Assembly (NCBI GenBank): GCA_963575745.1
Contig: CAUYUJ010009446.1
Span: 1,228,759-1,292,758 of the forward strand
Direction of reading: 5' to 3'
Source of the DNA: Prorocentrum cordatum
Lineage: Eukaryota; Sar; Dinophyceae; Prorocentrales; Prorocentraceae
Length of the DNA stretch: 64,000 nt
In this document: positions 44,934 to 55,030 of the stretch, piece by piece
Layout of the letters: each line of letters begins with the position of its first letter
Numbering within the stretch: the first letter of the stretch is position 1
Program-made: the position numbers and the translations under genes
The notes under the pieces: generated by a model
Told to the model about the DNA's origin: nothing
Seen by the model: only the letters and a program-made list of their open reading frames with translations
Databases searched by the model: none

Positions 44934-45240
44934 CGTGCCACGGGGGGCACGGGGGCGGATTCTTTCTCATCGCATGGCTGAATCACATCGGAGCTTGTAC
45001 GTGGTACGTCGTGGGCAACCTGCCGCAGCAAACTGATACGGGCGTCACGTGGCGGGAGGTGCTGAACGAAGATAACATTTTGTTTCCAGGGGTGGAGTGG
45101 ACAAAGGCGTACTTGTATTTGACAGGCTTGTATTGGTCGACGACCTCGATGATATCGGGTGCCAGCTTCATGGTGCCAACGAACAGCTATGAGAGCCTCT
45201 TCAGTCTGAGCTACCTGATGTTCGGGCTTCTGTTTTCCAG
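44934..45240 (+). CDS. Ion-channel exon: S5, pore and start of S6
   Basis: The frame gives Phe-Phe-Leu-Ile-Ala-Trp-Leu-Asn-His-Ile-Gly-Ala-Cys-Thr-Trp-Tyr-Val-Val-Gly, the S5 signature of CNG/EAG-type channels (His-x3-Cys-x-Trp-Tyr-x2-Gly). An extracellular turret with Trp-Arg-Glu follows, then the pore helix Tyr-Leu-Thr-Gly-Leu-Tyr-Trp-Ser-Thr-Thr-Ser-Met. The filter position reads Ile-Ser-Gly-Ala-Ser-Phe where K+ channels have Thr-Val-Gly-Tyr-Gly. Val-Pro-Thr-Asn-Ser-Tyr-Glu-Ser-Leu-Phe starts S6. The product would be a membrane cation channel. The start is set at the AG at 44932-44933 and is uncertain; the end is at CCAG before 45241. Confidence 0.6.
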
Positions 45241-46269
45241 GACAGCATATTTTCTCCTCGTCAGATCCCACCGTCTCCCCCGCTCAGCCAACGCCATGTA
45301 TCGGGAAGGGCCCTCCCAGTAGGCGCCTGACTCAGGGAATTCTTTGAGACGCTCGAAATGTGAGGGTTTTATGTGTTCTTGCTGGCTCCAAGGGGCGCCC
45401 TGAACTTCCTCGTTACAAGGCATAACCCAACACTGTCTGTATCGCTGCATGGTGGTGCGCGCGTCCTTCCCAGCTGCGTGCAGGAACAAGCACTTCTTGC
45501 CAAACGCCGCACGGCAGTGCAGGCGCTTGATTTCAGCGTGGCGCCAGAGCGTTCGCACGGGTGTAGAGACACCCGTGTGCAGAAGCGTAGGCACCCATGT
45601 GCCGAGAAGCGCGCACAATGTAGGCAAGTGCGTTGGCTTTTCCATGCTCACTGGCTGTACTGTGGCAGGTTTTCGGGGGGCAAGGCGATGAGAACAAGGA
45701 AGTCTCATCTCTGCGCTCTCTTCACACCCAGGGCAAGATTAACCAGCGTGCCTCAGTGGTTCACGAGCGATGGAAGGGCGTGGAGGACTCCCTGCCCCCC
45801 GCCACGATGGAAGGTGTTCGATGGGCCAGATCACCCGCGGGGGCGCGAAGATAATCTCGCTTCGCGCGTCACGGTCTGGGCCAGAGCGGTTCCCCGTCGC
45901 CAAAGGGGCGGCGCGAGGGCGCGAAGGCAATCCCATCGCGGGGCGCGATGCGCAAAGTCAGGCGACCCAGGATGGGGGATACCCTCCTGAGGGGCCAGGC
46001 CGTCCCAATGCAGCCACGGCCACGCAGGTGGCCCACGACTGGCAGTTCGTCGGCCACGACGCCTTCCCGAAAGAGAGAGGGAGGGCGAGAGCAGCAGATG
46101 GCATCGGCAGGAGCGGCGGCAGGGCGGAGCGCCCCGCTCCTGTCCGGCGCTCTCTGGTGATGCCTCTTCGGGGCCGCGCCCGTGGGCGGCCCAGGGGGGG
46201 GATGGGGGAGGGTGCGAAACAACACAAACAGTACGGGAAGAGGTGCGAGCCATGTGATGTAAGCTATGT

Positions 46270-46485
46270 GGTGCAATTTCGACGGGCCCCCCGAGCGCGG
46301 TGGGCGGCAACGAGGCGGCAACGGGCTGCGACGCGGCGAAACCTCTACGGACCCCCCAAGTGGGCGGCCACGAGGCGGCAACGGGAGGAGACGCGGTGAC
46401 ACCTCGACGGACCCCCTCAATGGGCGGCAGCGGGGCGGCAACGGGCGGCGACGCGGCGAAGCCTCGACGGACCCCCTTCGGAGGT
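46270..46485. repeat. 60-bp tandem repeat
   Basis: Three to four units with GAGGCGGCAACGGG spaced 60 bp apart (46312, 46372, 46432). Confidence 0.85.
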
Positions 46486-47639
46486 CTGGATACCCAAATT
46501 TGCAGTCGTTGTGGTGCAGTCTATGTGGTTGTGCAATCTATATTGCGCAGTGTAGGTGGTGCAACTAATTGTTGCTCACAGTCAATTGTCAACTCCACTG
46601 CTCGCGCGATCATCCCACCCACCCGCAACTTGGTTCGCAAAACCCATGCGGGGGCGATTGGGAGAATTGCTTGGCGCTGCCTTGCGCATCGCTGTGGCCG
46701 CGCTAGCGCGCGCTGGCTCGCGCGCAGAACGGCCAGCTAGTCCGGCGCGACGGATTCGGCCGCGGTGGCGCTGACCGTTGGGGACTTCCCAGCACGTCTC
46801 GCAGGCCACGTTGACGCGCGGGCACACCAGTGCGAGTCGGTGACTCGGGCGGGCGCGGTGTCATGGCGACGTCGACAACGGCAGACACGATGATAATAGT
46901 CAATGGCGACGGCAAGGGCCTAGGGCAACGACGGCGCCGATGCTGATCATGCTGATGACGATGATAGTGTCATCGCGTCGGTGATGAGGTTTGAAAAGAT
47001 CCCGACATGCGCGCGCAGCCGACGCGCGCGAGTGACCCGCATGGTATTAGTTGACAGGGGTCGTATCCCCCCCAGCACGCGCGCAAGGGCGTTCGAATGA
47101 TTTCGACACGCGCGCGCGAAAGGCACGTTGGGTCGCATCTGATGAAAACGTTGAACAACAAATGGTCCTCTTAATAGTTCGAGAAACGCGTGCGCATTTT
47201 TTGGGGAAACTCAGGTTTGACACCATCAGTTTGTAATATTTCCTCGGGGCGTTCGATATTGATGAACCTTCGGGACTGAACGTGTGGATGTAGGCATCCG
47301 CGCGCGACGACGCGCGCGTGTGCATTCCGCCCCATTGTTTGCCGGAGGCCTTTGCGCAATGCTGATCGTTGATGCGCGAATGTATGCGAACAGTGTTTTT
47401 GTTAGGGGGTGGCCGGTCGGTGGGCGCCTCGATAACCAGACTGCTGGGTAGAATGCGAAAACAGATTTAAGATGGACGGGTGCGCAAAACCACTTGCGAA
47501 ACACATTACACAAAAAGGGTCGGCGCGTCAATCCCGGGTGGGGAGGGGGGATTATCGATTAGTGAACCTATGCTGTGAGAGATCCAAAGTGCACCGCAGG
47601 CGCGAATTTTTCCGTGCAATCCAACAGCTGCAATCCAAC

Positions 47640-47925
47640 ACCGGCGGCGAGGCGGCGACGAGGCGGCGACGAGGCGGCGACGGCGGGAACATAACCGCCC
47701 GACTGCCCACACGACCCAGACGACGGGCGGCGACGCAGCGGCGACGGCGGGAACATAGCCGCGAGACCGCCCACACGGCCCAGACAACGGGCCGCGGTGA
47801 AGCTGCGACGGGGCGGCGACGGCACGAACATAGCCGCCAAACCGCCCACATGGCTCAGACGACAGGCGGCGACGGGGCGGCGACGGCGGGACCATAGCCG
47901 CCAGACCGCCCATACGGCCCAGTTC
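47640..47925. repeat. GC-rich tandem repeat, unit 64-75 bp
   Basis: Units with CGGCGGGAACATA, CCGCCCACACGGCC and GACGACGGGCGGCGACG. Confidence 0.8.
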
Positions 47926-48029
47926 TTTAGACCAGAAGTAGGAATTCCTAAGTGCAACCATTGTTTGGGGAATGTTTGATACACATGGGATGCATTACAT
48001 AGTGGCATGGGTCTCTCTATTATTCCTGA

Positions 48030-48851
48030 GTGTCCTTATTCCGTCGTTGTATTCCTTATGCCTTGCCACGGGTTCCCGTGGGGGGCATGGCCTTTTTTTT
48101 GAGTACGTCTTTTGGTCCCCCCTCGTCCGCGCACATGCCTCAGACCATGATTTGCGAACCCCCCCTTGGACGCCTCCAATTTGCCAGATCAGGCGGGGTC
48201 AAACGAATCATGGAGGATGTCTCGACACACGTCTGCAGTTTTCTCGGGCGAACCCGATATTTCTTTCAGCCACCCATTGGTGCTGCAGCATTGGTGTGGG
48301 ACTGCACTTGCATCCTGTCAGTGTGGGCGTTGCTGCCCAACCCAAAAAATCCTCGGGCGCGCCAGCGCTACCAGCGTCCCCGTTTGTGGGGGCCCTGGCC
48401 TCTGCGTGTCACCCCGAACGTTCGCATCGCCATCGTGCCTAGCAGCCTTGGGCTGCCCATTTCAGTGGCCCGTTGCTGCAGATACGCGCCACGCACCGCT
48501 CTTGCCCAAATGTTCTACGGAGCCCCCGACGCCCGCATTGCCTTCGAGCTTGGCACAGCCTTGGGATGCTCCACGATCTTGCTGGTCCGTTGCGGCAGTG
48601 GCGCGCTGGGCGCTTCTATTCCAGTTGGGAGAGTCCAGTCTTTCCTTTCCAGTGGGCAGCTGTGTGTCTGCGTATCGCGGTCAGTGCTGTTTGCGTGGCA
48701 GTGTGCTCGTGAGTTTTGCATGCCGTGCTTCTTCATTCGGAGCATTCTCACCACACCACAGGCTGATCGTGGCACTTGGCTAGGGGTCCAGGAGTGGCGC
48801 AGATGCTTTCTTCTTGGTAGGATAGTCAAACCTGTACGTTCTGCCTGGTAG
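48030..48851 (+). CDS. Unrecognised ORF, 273 codons
   Basis: Open from ATG to TAG with mixed composition, rich in Arg, Cys, Ser and Leu, and no domain I know. A second + frame of 205 codons overlaps it, which weakens the case. It would lie in the inferred channel intron. Kept only as a possible ORF. Confidence 0.15.
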   Translation: MSLFRRCIPYALPRVPVGGMAFFLSTSFGPPSSAHMPQTMICEPPLGRLQFARSGGVKRIMEDVSTHVCSFLGRTRYFFQPPIGAAALVWDCTCILSVWALLPNPKNPRARQRYQRPRLWGPWPLRVTPNVRIAIVPSSLGLPISVARCCRYAPRTALAQMFYGAPDARIAFELGTALGCSTILLVRCGSGALGASIPVGRVQSFLSSGQLCVCVSRSVLFAWQCAREFCMPCFFIRSILTTPQADRGTWLGVQEWRRCFLLGRIVKPVRSAW

Positions 48852-48884
48852 CAGACATTGATGTGCGGCCAGCACCTGAAGACC

Positions 48885-48934
48885 ATCGATAGAGAGAGAG
48901 GTAGAAAGATCCAGAGTGAGAGAAGGAGGGAGGG

Positions 48935-48965
<31 letters not shown>

Positions 48966-48985
48966 TGTATATACACACGTATATA
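48885..48985. repeat. AG-rich and (TA)n microsatellite
   Basis: GAGAGAGAGG, GGGAGGGATA and (AT)n at about 48935-48960. Confidence 0.9.
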
Positions 48986-49115
48986 CATAGAGAGAGCGAC
49001 TGTTCGGGGTACCTCTGAGGCCACCTCGTGAGCAGGACTGGCCTACACATATCGTTGCGTGTTGGGCAATAGCTATGGTAAAAAAGGGTGATCATGCCCT
49101 CGCCATGCTTGCCAG

Positions 49116-49254
49116 CACCCTCATCTCGCACTTGGCCGCTACGCTCATCCAGTTTGAGTCCTTGAACCAGGAGCGAACCAGCAAGATCCGGACGCTGCAG
49201 CGGTTTCTGCACCAGCACAAGGTGGTGTTATCATTCCTTCTTCTGCATCGGCAC
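49116..49254 (+). CDS. Ion-channel exon: end of S6 and post-S6 helix
   Basis: Reads Ser-Thr-Leu-Ile-Ser-His-Leu-Ala-Ala-Thr-Leu-Ile-Gln-Phe-Glu-Ser-Leu, then Ile-Arg-Thr-Leu-Gln-Arg-Phe-Leu-His-Gln-His-Lys-Val. The second block matches the Leu-Arg-Arg-Phe-Leu-x-Gln-His/Lys-x-Val block that follows S6 in dinoflagellate channels of this family and corresponds to the start of the C-linker. It continues S6 from 45240 in phase. The downstream end is uncertain; the sequence becomes CT-rich past about 49270. No cyclic-nucleotide-binding exon was found before the window changes character. Confidence 0.55.
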
Positions 49255-49269
49255 CTGCTTACCATGGTG

Positions 49270-50060
49270 TCCCTGTCTCTCGCACCTTACCCCTCCCTCC
49301 TCCTGCTGCGCTCCTGTCTCATCCCTGCTCCCTCCTTCCTCTTGATCCTCCTCCAGCGCCCTCCTCGCTACTCGTCCCTCCTCCTCCTTCCTCCCCCCCG
49401 CCTCCCTCTATGTTCTCCTTCCTCCTCCTGCCTCCTCCTTCCTTCTCTCTAGTGACGTGGGATGGACACGGGGCGAGGGTACTCGGGTGATGAACGGTCA
49501 TGTATTATGACCACCTTGTTCCCTCGAAGCCGTTCCTCCCCGTCCCCCTCCATGCACTTCGTCCAGCCGCTCTCTTATGCGTTCCCTGCCGCTCTCGCTT
49601 CATCCTCCCTCCCTCGCTCCCCCGCAGTCTTTATTGATTGCGTTGCTCTCTCTTTCTTTCTCTCTATCTCTGTCTCTCTCTCTTTTTTTTTTTTTCTCTC
49701 TCTCTCTCTCTCTTTGGGTCGCCTGCTCTTTGCTCCCAGCCTGGTCCTCGCCTCTGTGGCTGCTCACAACCGCGGCTCCACTCGCTGTTTCAGCTCGCGA
49801 GGTGGACAGCCTCCTCAGCATGCACATCCAGAAGCAGGACCGCCGATCCGCAGCAGGGGGAGGAGGGAGGATAAGGAGGAGGAGGGGGAGGAGGAGGAGG
49901 AGGACAAGGAGGGATAGGCGGAGGAGGAGAAGGAGGACGAGAGGAGGAGAGATGAGAGAGGAACCGGAAGAGAGGCGCAAGGAGAGAGGAGAGAGGAGCA
50001 AGGAGAGAGGAGAAAGGAGAGAGGAGAAAGGAGGAGGATGAGGAGTCTACATCAAGGTGC
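49270..50060. repeat. CT-rich then (GGA)-rich tracts
   Basis: Pyrimidine-rich TCCTCC and CTCTCT to about 49720 (a T run at 49683-49696), about 130 bp of mixed sequence, then purine-rich GGAGG and GAGAGGAGA from 49856 to 50043. No gene recognised. Confidence 0.7.
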
Positions 50061-50189
50061 TTGAATTGCTTATCCGATTATGTCATACGCTCTTATCTTG
50101 CAGATCATACCACCCTGACGCTACGATCCAAGTCGATCCAAATGCTTCCGAACATCAAATCGGAGGCGGGAGAGGAGAAGGAGGAAGAT

Positions 50190-50270
50190 GGGTGCAAGCC
50201 CAAGACGCATCAACTATGTTGCAATAGTCTCTCCCTCCAAGTTCCTTTTTTCAAAGGTCCCTGCAATAAC
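50190..50270 (+). repeat. Dispersed repeat tail next to (GGA)n, copy 2
   Basis: GGTGCAAGCCCAAGACGCAT, CAACTATGTTGCAATAG and CCCTCCAAGTTCC, matching copies at 39661-39747 (inverted) and 57765-57840. Confidence 0.65.
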
Positions 50271-50275
50271 AGATT

Positions 50276-50809
50276 CTAGAGGCCTCCGGCCTGTGCCGCC
50301 GATGCAGGACGTTCCGGGACGCTCCGCTGAGCGCGGCGGTAGTGAAAGTAGTTATGTCCCTTACGCGCTAGTTCAATCAGCAGTGGCCCAACTGAAGTTA
50401 TGACACTTACGCCAGTTATGGGCGCACGCATTTGCATTTTGTTGTCGCTCTCTTTGTAACATATTGGTCGGACATCATGGCCAGCACGGGTGGTAAACAT
50501 CCCGGACGTTTTGGCGTAATCGACGTGCTGTTGTTTTCGAAGTTGTTTTCCCTGACTTGTTGAGCCTTCGTCGCTGTTGAGCCCCCCGACGTATTGCTCG
50601 GAGTTGCTTTCCCTGACTTCGCACCGCGGCTGGCGAGTATTGCAAGGCTCCAGTCCTCCATGCCCAGAGGTATTCATTGATTGGTTGGGGCTGGAGACGA
50701 ACAGAGCCAGCAGCAGCAGCAGACAAGTGCGACGGCGATCGATGGCGTTGTATGTAACAACGCATAGCGGCTTCCGGGTCGCCAATGGAAACCATCCATG
50801 GGGCACCAA
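50276..50809 (-). CDS. Unrecognised minus-strand ORF, 178 codons
   Basis: Opens at ATG 50809 with a mixed, non-repeat composition. A leucine run (residues about 30-40) could be a short hydrophobic segment. The central DNA has a short duplication of AGTCAGGGAAA..CAACT. No family recognised, and other minus frames overlap, so coding is uncertain. Confidence 0.2.
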   Translation of the reverse strand: MVPHGWFPLATRKPLCVVTYNAIDRRRTCLLLLLALFVSSPNQSMNTSGHGGLEPCNTRQPRCEVRESNSEQYVGGLNSDEGSTSQGKQLRKQQHVDYAKTSGMFTTRAGHDVRPICYKESDNKMQMRAPITGVSVITSVGPLLIELARKGHNYFHYRRAQRSVPERPASAAQAGGL

Positions 50810-51330
50810 CGCAAGGGGCGCGACTTATAGGGAAGACCAGGAGAGGCTGATTGCGGCCCTCGTGGAACTAGAGGATACCAACCATAGGGCACCAGCACCA
50901 GTAGGATTCACAAAGACTACCATGTCACGATGGTGACAGTGGTATGTGTACTTTTCATGGTGATGACGGGCGATGCGGATATCAAGTGATGGCGATCGTG
51001 TGGTTGAAGTGGCCATCACTCAGGTGATGAAATTGAAGGTGTAATGACGGTGGTGATGATGGTGATGATGACCTGTTGTTCTTGCTTGAGATCAGTCGGG
51101 AGCTTGTTTGCTGCTGCGTTGCAAGTGGCACAGCTCCTAGGAATTTACTTTTCCGCAACGCTGCATGTCTGCAACGCATTTGAAATCTGCCCAGCGAGGT
51201 TATCCTCTCTCCCTCCCTCCATCTTCTCATGCTTACACCTCCCATCCCTGCCCTATCGATCCCGTTCTTCCAGTCCTCCCCTTTTGGATTGCTTGCTTAC
51301 CCGCTTCGGCAGCGTAATTGTACGTGCAGC
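50810..51330. other. Unique stretch, no gene recognised
   Basis: Contains a duplicated phrase (ACCATCCATGGGGCACCAACGC near 50788 and ACCAACCATAGGGCACCAGCACC near 50877) and a short GGTGATGATGG run at 51048-51070. Confidence 0.4.
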
Positions 51331-51332
51331 GA

Positions 51333-54254
51333 TCAGGCCACGCGATCTACCAGAGCTAAGTCTTGGTCCTCGTCCTCCTCATCCTCCTGGTCATCCTCGG
51401 CGCCATCGTCCATGGAAGCGAGCCTCTCGAACAGCTTTGCCCGCTTTGAGCTCTTCTCAGTCTGGGTCTCTCGAGCGTCCTGGGCGGTGCGTCTTGACGA
51501 AAGACGCCTTTTCCCAGGTGGCGGCGGCGGCGGGAGATTGGGCGGTTTGCCGCCGCCCTTGCCGCCGCCGTGTTTGACCACCGAGGGCTAGAAGAGGACG
51601 TCGCCCTCCTTGGAGAAGGCTTTGAATCTCGGCCGAGTGGTCCTCGAGGCGCTGCTTGTGCTCCTGGCTGTAGCAGGAGCATAGAGCTGGACTCCTGGAG
51701 CGCACCGCGGCAAGCGGGAGGATTGTGTCCATGCACGTCAGCGAGATCCACCCAGTGCCATTGTACGAGTGCGCAAGCTCATTGCAGAACTTCGCCTCGA
51801 CACCGTGCCAACTTATCGGCACCATATCGTTCTGTCCGGGGCCTGGCGTCCCCATATCTCCAGCGTCGGTTCCACCAGCAAGAGCGAATGCGTCTGCCAG
51901 CAGCTTGCGCTTCTCAGAGTGCTTCACCCGCATGGTCTCTGCTCCATCCTTGTCTTGGTGATTAGACGGCTCAAGAAAGTCGGCCAGATTTGTCGAGCCC
52001 GAGGTGCCATGCAGCCAGTTCTTCCCTGGTACGCTGAAGGTGTTCTGCGTGATGATATGCATGAACTCGATGGTATCCAGGCTGCCGATGCCTGAGAGCC
52101 TCTCCTTCTCTGCAGACGTCTTGGAGGCTGCCGTTTGTATGAACAACAACTTCTTCTCCTTCGGCAGCGTCTTGCCCTTTGTGTCCGTGAAGCGCCGAGT
52201 GAACTTACATTCGTTGCCGTGCGTATGGCCGTCCAGGTAGATGAAGGCCACCCCTGGCGGGAAGGCGTGGCCCGGAGTGCCATCAGGGCTACTCAAGCCC
52301 AAGATGCAGCCCTTGATCATCCGAAGGCAGTGCTCCTCCCAAGGGGCAGGTCTTGATATGAGGGCGCGCTGAGCTCTCACTGAATTTCTCCGCCTCGTAG
52401 ATCGCGAAGATGTGCTTCTCGCTGTCCGAGCCACGCATGCTGCTGGAGGGGCTGTCGCTGTTCGTGGTCGCGTATGCAATGCGCCGGGGGTCCTTCGGGT
52501 CAACGACGAAGGTCACGTACCGCTTGCGAGGTTCTTCGCGTAGTCGATCCACTTCTGCAAGGTGCCATCCTCCACCTTCTCTTGAAGCGGTGCTGCCGTC
52601 TTCGTATCTGGAGTCATGGAATCCTTGTCGGTCTGCTCCTCCACAGATGCGAGCCTCTCTTCCAGGGGCGACTTTGATAGTAACTCGTACGTGGCTGTCC
52701 CGCTGATCCTTTGGTTCTTGATGAAGGCGTCGTGCTCAGTGTTGCCGATCCAGTCTTCCCAGATTTTCACGAATGACTGGTCGTTCACCGGTAGACGTCC
52801 GAACCAAGCGACGCTCCCCTTGTTCATGCCCTTGTGGAAGTCTCGCATCCTCTGAGACCACCCTTGAAGCTTGTGCGCCAGCTCCTCGGGTAGCGGAGTG
52901 GACAAGGCCTTCCGCCAAGACAGCAAGGCGAGTGCGAGTTCAGTATTGCACATGGCCACGTCTAAGAAGCACTTGCCTCCAGGCATCCACTTGCCGGTAA
53001 GAGCGTTCAGCGCCAGCTTCTGCCCATGTCCAGGCAGTACGACACGCACCATTGGAAGCCTGCTGGAGTCGAGGCTCGATTGACGATAGCTTCGAGCTTG
53101 TAGATGGTCCATGATGAAGTTGAGGTTGTTCGTGTCCTTCGTATCCGCATCCAGGATCAAAACATTCGTCTCGTTGTGATTGAGCAGTCGGGTGAAGACC
53201 GTGTGGGCCGCGTCGACGTACCCCTCAGTCAATTTGTTCCGCCTTCTAGTTGATACTGACGTTCTTCTCCCAAACCTCACACAGAGTTTTTGGGGGAATG
53301 CGAGAACTGACAGATCGCCCGACCTGCATCACGTCGAACGCGCGGATGATCTTCTCGCAGATGTCGTGGGCTAGCCACAGGTGGTCTTTGACGAGGCCTC
53401 GACTTTGAGCTCCAGGTCGATCGACAGGAACGCTTTCCTCATCTTCAGCGCCTCCATGTGGTTGGGTCTGCAGTCCTTGATTATCCTCCCTGCGCCGATG
53501 ATAGGGGCCCAGAGCTCCTGTAGAAGCAGAGATGCATACGCCGATGCACCCTCGGCGAGATTGGCTAGCATGAGCACCGATGACGGCGGTGCATAAATGT
53601 TCATTCTCTTCTGGAGGAGGCGAATCTGCGCACCGCTCCCTTCTGGCAAGTGCTGGCTAAGCTCGCTGAGAAGGCACGGGCGTATCTCTTCGGCCAGGGT
53701 CCTCTTGTGGAGACAGAAGTACGAGAGAGCCCATCTTGTCCTCGAATGTTTCGGAGGAGCTCATGTAGGCTGTAATCTAGCAGCCGGTCTTATCGAAGGG
53801 GATCTTGTAGGCGTAGTCGACTAGCTTCTCGGCCCTGGCCAGAGACAGCCGCGTAGTCCGCAGGGTTCGAGCACGCGTCGATGTAGAACAAGTTGTTGCC
53901 AGACTTCTAGCTCTTGTGGATCTGGAGCGAGACTTCGCACTCCTTCGCGTTTAAAGGGGCCCTGGTCTATGAGTCCAAGCTGCTTTCCACTGTGATCTCC
54001 GCTCCTCGGGCTAGCGTAGTCATCAGCTTCAGCGGCTCCGCGAAGCAAATATCGCTCATCGCAGCGTGTGCCGGGGTGTGAGTCTTCGCTTCTGCGACCA
54101 TCGCGATGAGTTGCCTGTTGTGGCTGACCACGCTTGGATCGAGAGGTGCGTTTGGCGGCACCACCGCGCTCACATCGTCCTTCTGAGTTGGCCCGCGCTT
54201 GGCGGCGGGTTTGGCGGCGGCGCCGCTGGCTTTTGGGCCAGCCCTCTTGCTCAT
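51333..54254 (-). pseudogene. Minus-strand gene remnant, dinoflagellate-type repeated protein
   Basis: Protein-like minus-strand frames follow one another: 54254-53967 (start Met-Ser-Lys-Arg, Lys/Ala-rich), 53649-53371, 53280-52513 (255 codons), 52552-52289, 52503-51457 and 51577-51333. Neighbouring frames overlap so that sense passes between them by single-base shifts, for example near 52530 and near 52350. Blocks include Trp-Glu-Asp-Trp-Ile-Gly-Asn-Thr-Glu-His-Asp-Ala-Phe, Lys-Arg-Tyr-Val-Thr-Phe-Val-Val-Asp-Pro, Phe-Ile-Tyr-Leu-Asp-Gly-His-Thr-His-Gly, and near the carboxy end Trp-Ile-Ser-Leu-Thr-Cys-Met-Asp. The tail is basic then acidic (Asp-Gln-Glu-Asp-Glu-Glu-Asp-Glu-Asp). It resembles a multicopy dinoflagellate protein I know only by appearance; the Leu-Thr-x2-Asp stretch may derive from a methyltransferase-like motif. 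Function unknown; some breaks could be introns. Confidence 0.55.
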
Positions 54255-54384
54255 CGTGGAATGCCTTGCTTCGAGAAGAAGCAGACAACTCTAAGCCAAA
54301 GACGGTAAGTACAGTGATGATAACAATGTCCTTGGTGCTGGATGTGATGCTATTTGTTCATTTCTTCATGGCCCATCTGTTGAT

Positions 54385-54560
54385 GGGGTTGCGCCATAGG
54401 TTGTGTCATAGATTCCGCCATAGGTTGTGCCACGGGTGGTGCCATCGGTTATACCATAGCTTGCGCCTTGAGGATCGGTTGCGCCATAGGTTGCGCCATT
54501 GTTTCATGCCTTGGATGGTCTCACATAGGTTGCGCCATAGGCTGCGCGCTTGGCCGCCGC
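54385..54560. repeat. GGTTGCGCCATAGG minisatellite, short array
   Basis: About eight diverged GGTTGCGCCATAGG units with variable spacing, the same core as at 43405-43935. Confidence 0.75.
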
Positions 54561-54890
54561 CTGGTAATCTTGGTTGCGCCAGTGGGTTGAGGACCTCGGT
54601 GGGAACCCATTCGGGGCCATGGGGTCTGGGAGGGACGGCTTCCTTTTTCGTCTGGCCGCACTCGTATCTTTGCGGCGGACCAGTGCAAGCAGCGCCGACA
54701 GCAGGCTCGAGGATTGTAAAAGCATTGATCCTCATCCTCCCTCGAGCCTCCCTGGGATCATCCTCTCTCGGGCCTCTCTCATCCTGGGCGAGGGAGGCTC
54801 TGGAGAGGATGATTCGAGGTAGGCTCGAGGGAGGATGCGGATCAAGGAGGCCGACGAGGATGAGGGAGGAGGGAGGAGGGAGGCGCCCGC
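54561..54890. other. Spacer with Leu/Ser-rich diverged repeats
   Basis: TCATCCTCCCTCGAGCC and its reverse complement GGCTCGAGGGAGGAT occur within 100 bp (54730-54840), so this region can fold back on itself. No gene recognised. Confidence 0.4.
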
Positions 54891-55030
54891 CGCCGACGTC
54901 AGATCTGCCTTCTAGAGGCGCTGCCTGGACCCCCGACGTCGCCCGCCGCCGACGTCAGATCTGTCTTCTAGCGGCGCTGCCTGGACCGCCGACGTCGATC
55001 GTGATTATGCGGCGCTGCCGGGATCGCCGA
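54888..55030. repeat. Short tandem duplication
   Basis: A unit with GCCGCCGACGTCAGATCTG, CTTCTAG and GGCGCTGCCTGGAC occurs twice, followed by a third partial copy of GGCGCTGCC and GCCGACGTCGA. Confidence 0.75.

Larger units (their letters stand above)
45241..49115 (+). other. Inferred 3.9-kb intron of the channel gene
   Basis: Splicing CCAG (45237-45240) to CACCCTC (49116) rebuilds an uninterrupted S6: Leu-Leu-Phe-Ser then Ser-Thr-Leu-Ile-Ser-His-Leu. The intron would begin GACAGC and end GCCAG, a GA-AG boundary; CCAG is repeated at both ends so the exact cut is ambiguous. It holds a 165-codon minus-strand frame (45211-45708), 60-bp tandem repeats (46270-46485), 64- to 75-bp GC repeats (47640-47925), a 273-codon + frame (48030-48851) and an AG/TA microsatellite (48885-48962). 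None of these frames was recognised. Confidence 0.5.

Noticed and set aside
47290-47325. CGCGCG-rich inverted repeat as a regulatory site
   Set aside because: CG-dinucleotide-rich sequence is abundant around it and no gene start is nearby.
48548-48562. TTGGCACAGCCTTGG as a further member of the hairpin family
   Set aside because: Only three pairs flank the loop and the next position does not pair; it lies outside the element interval.
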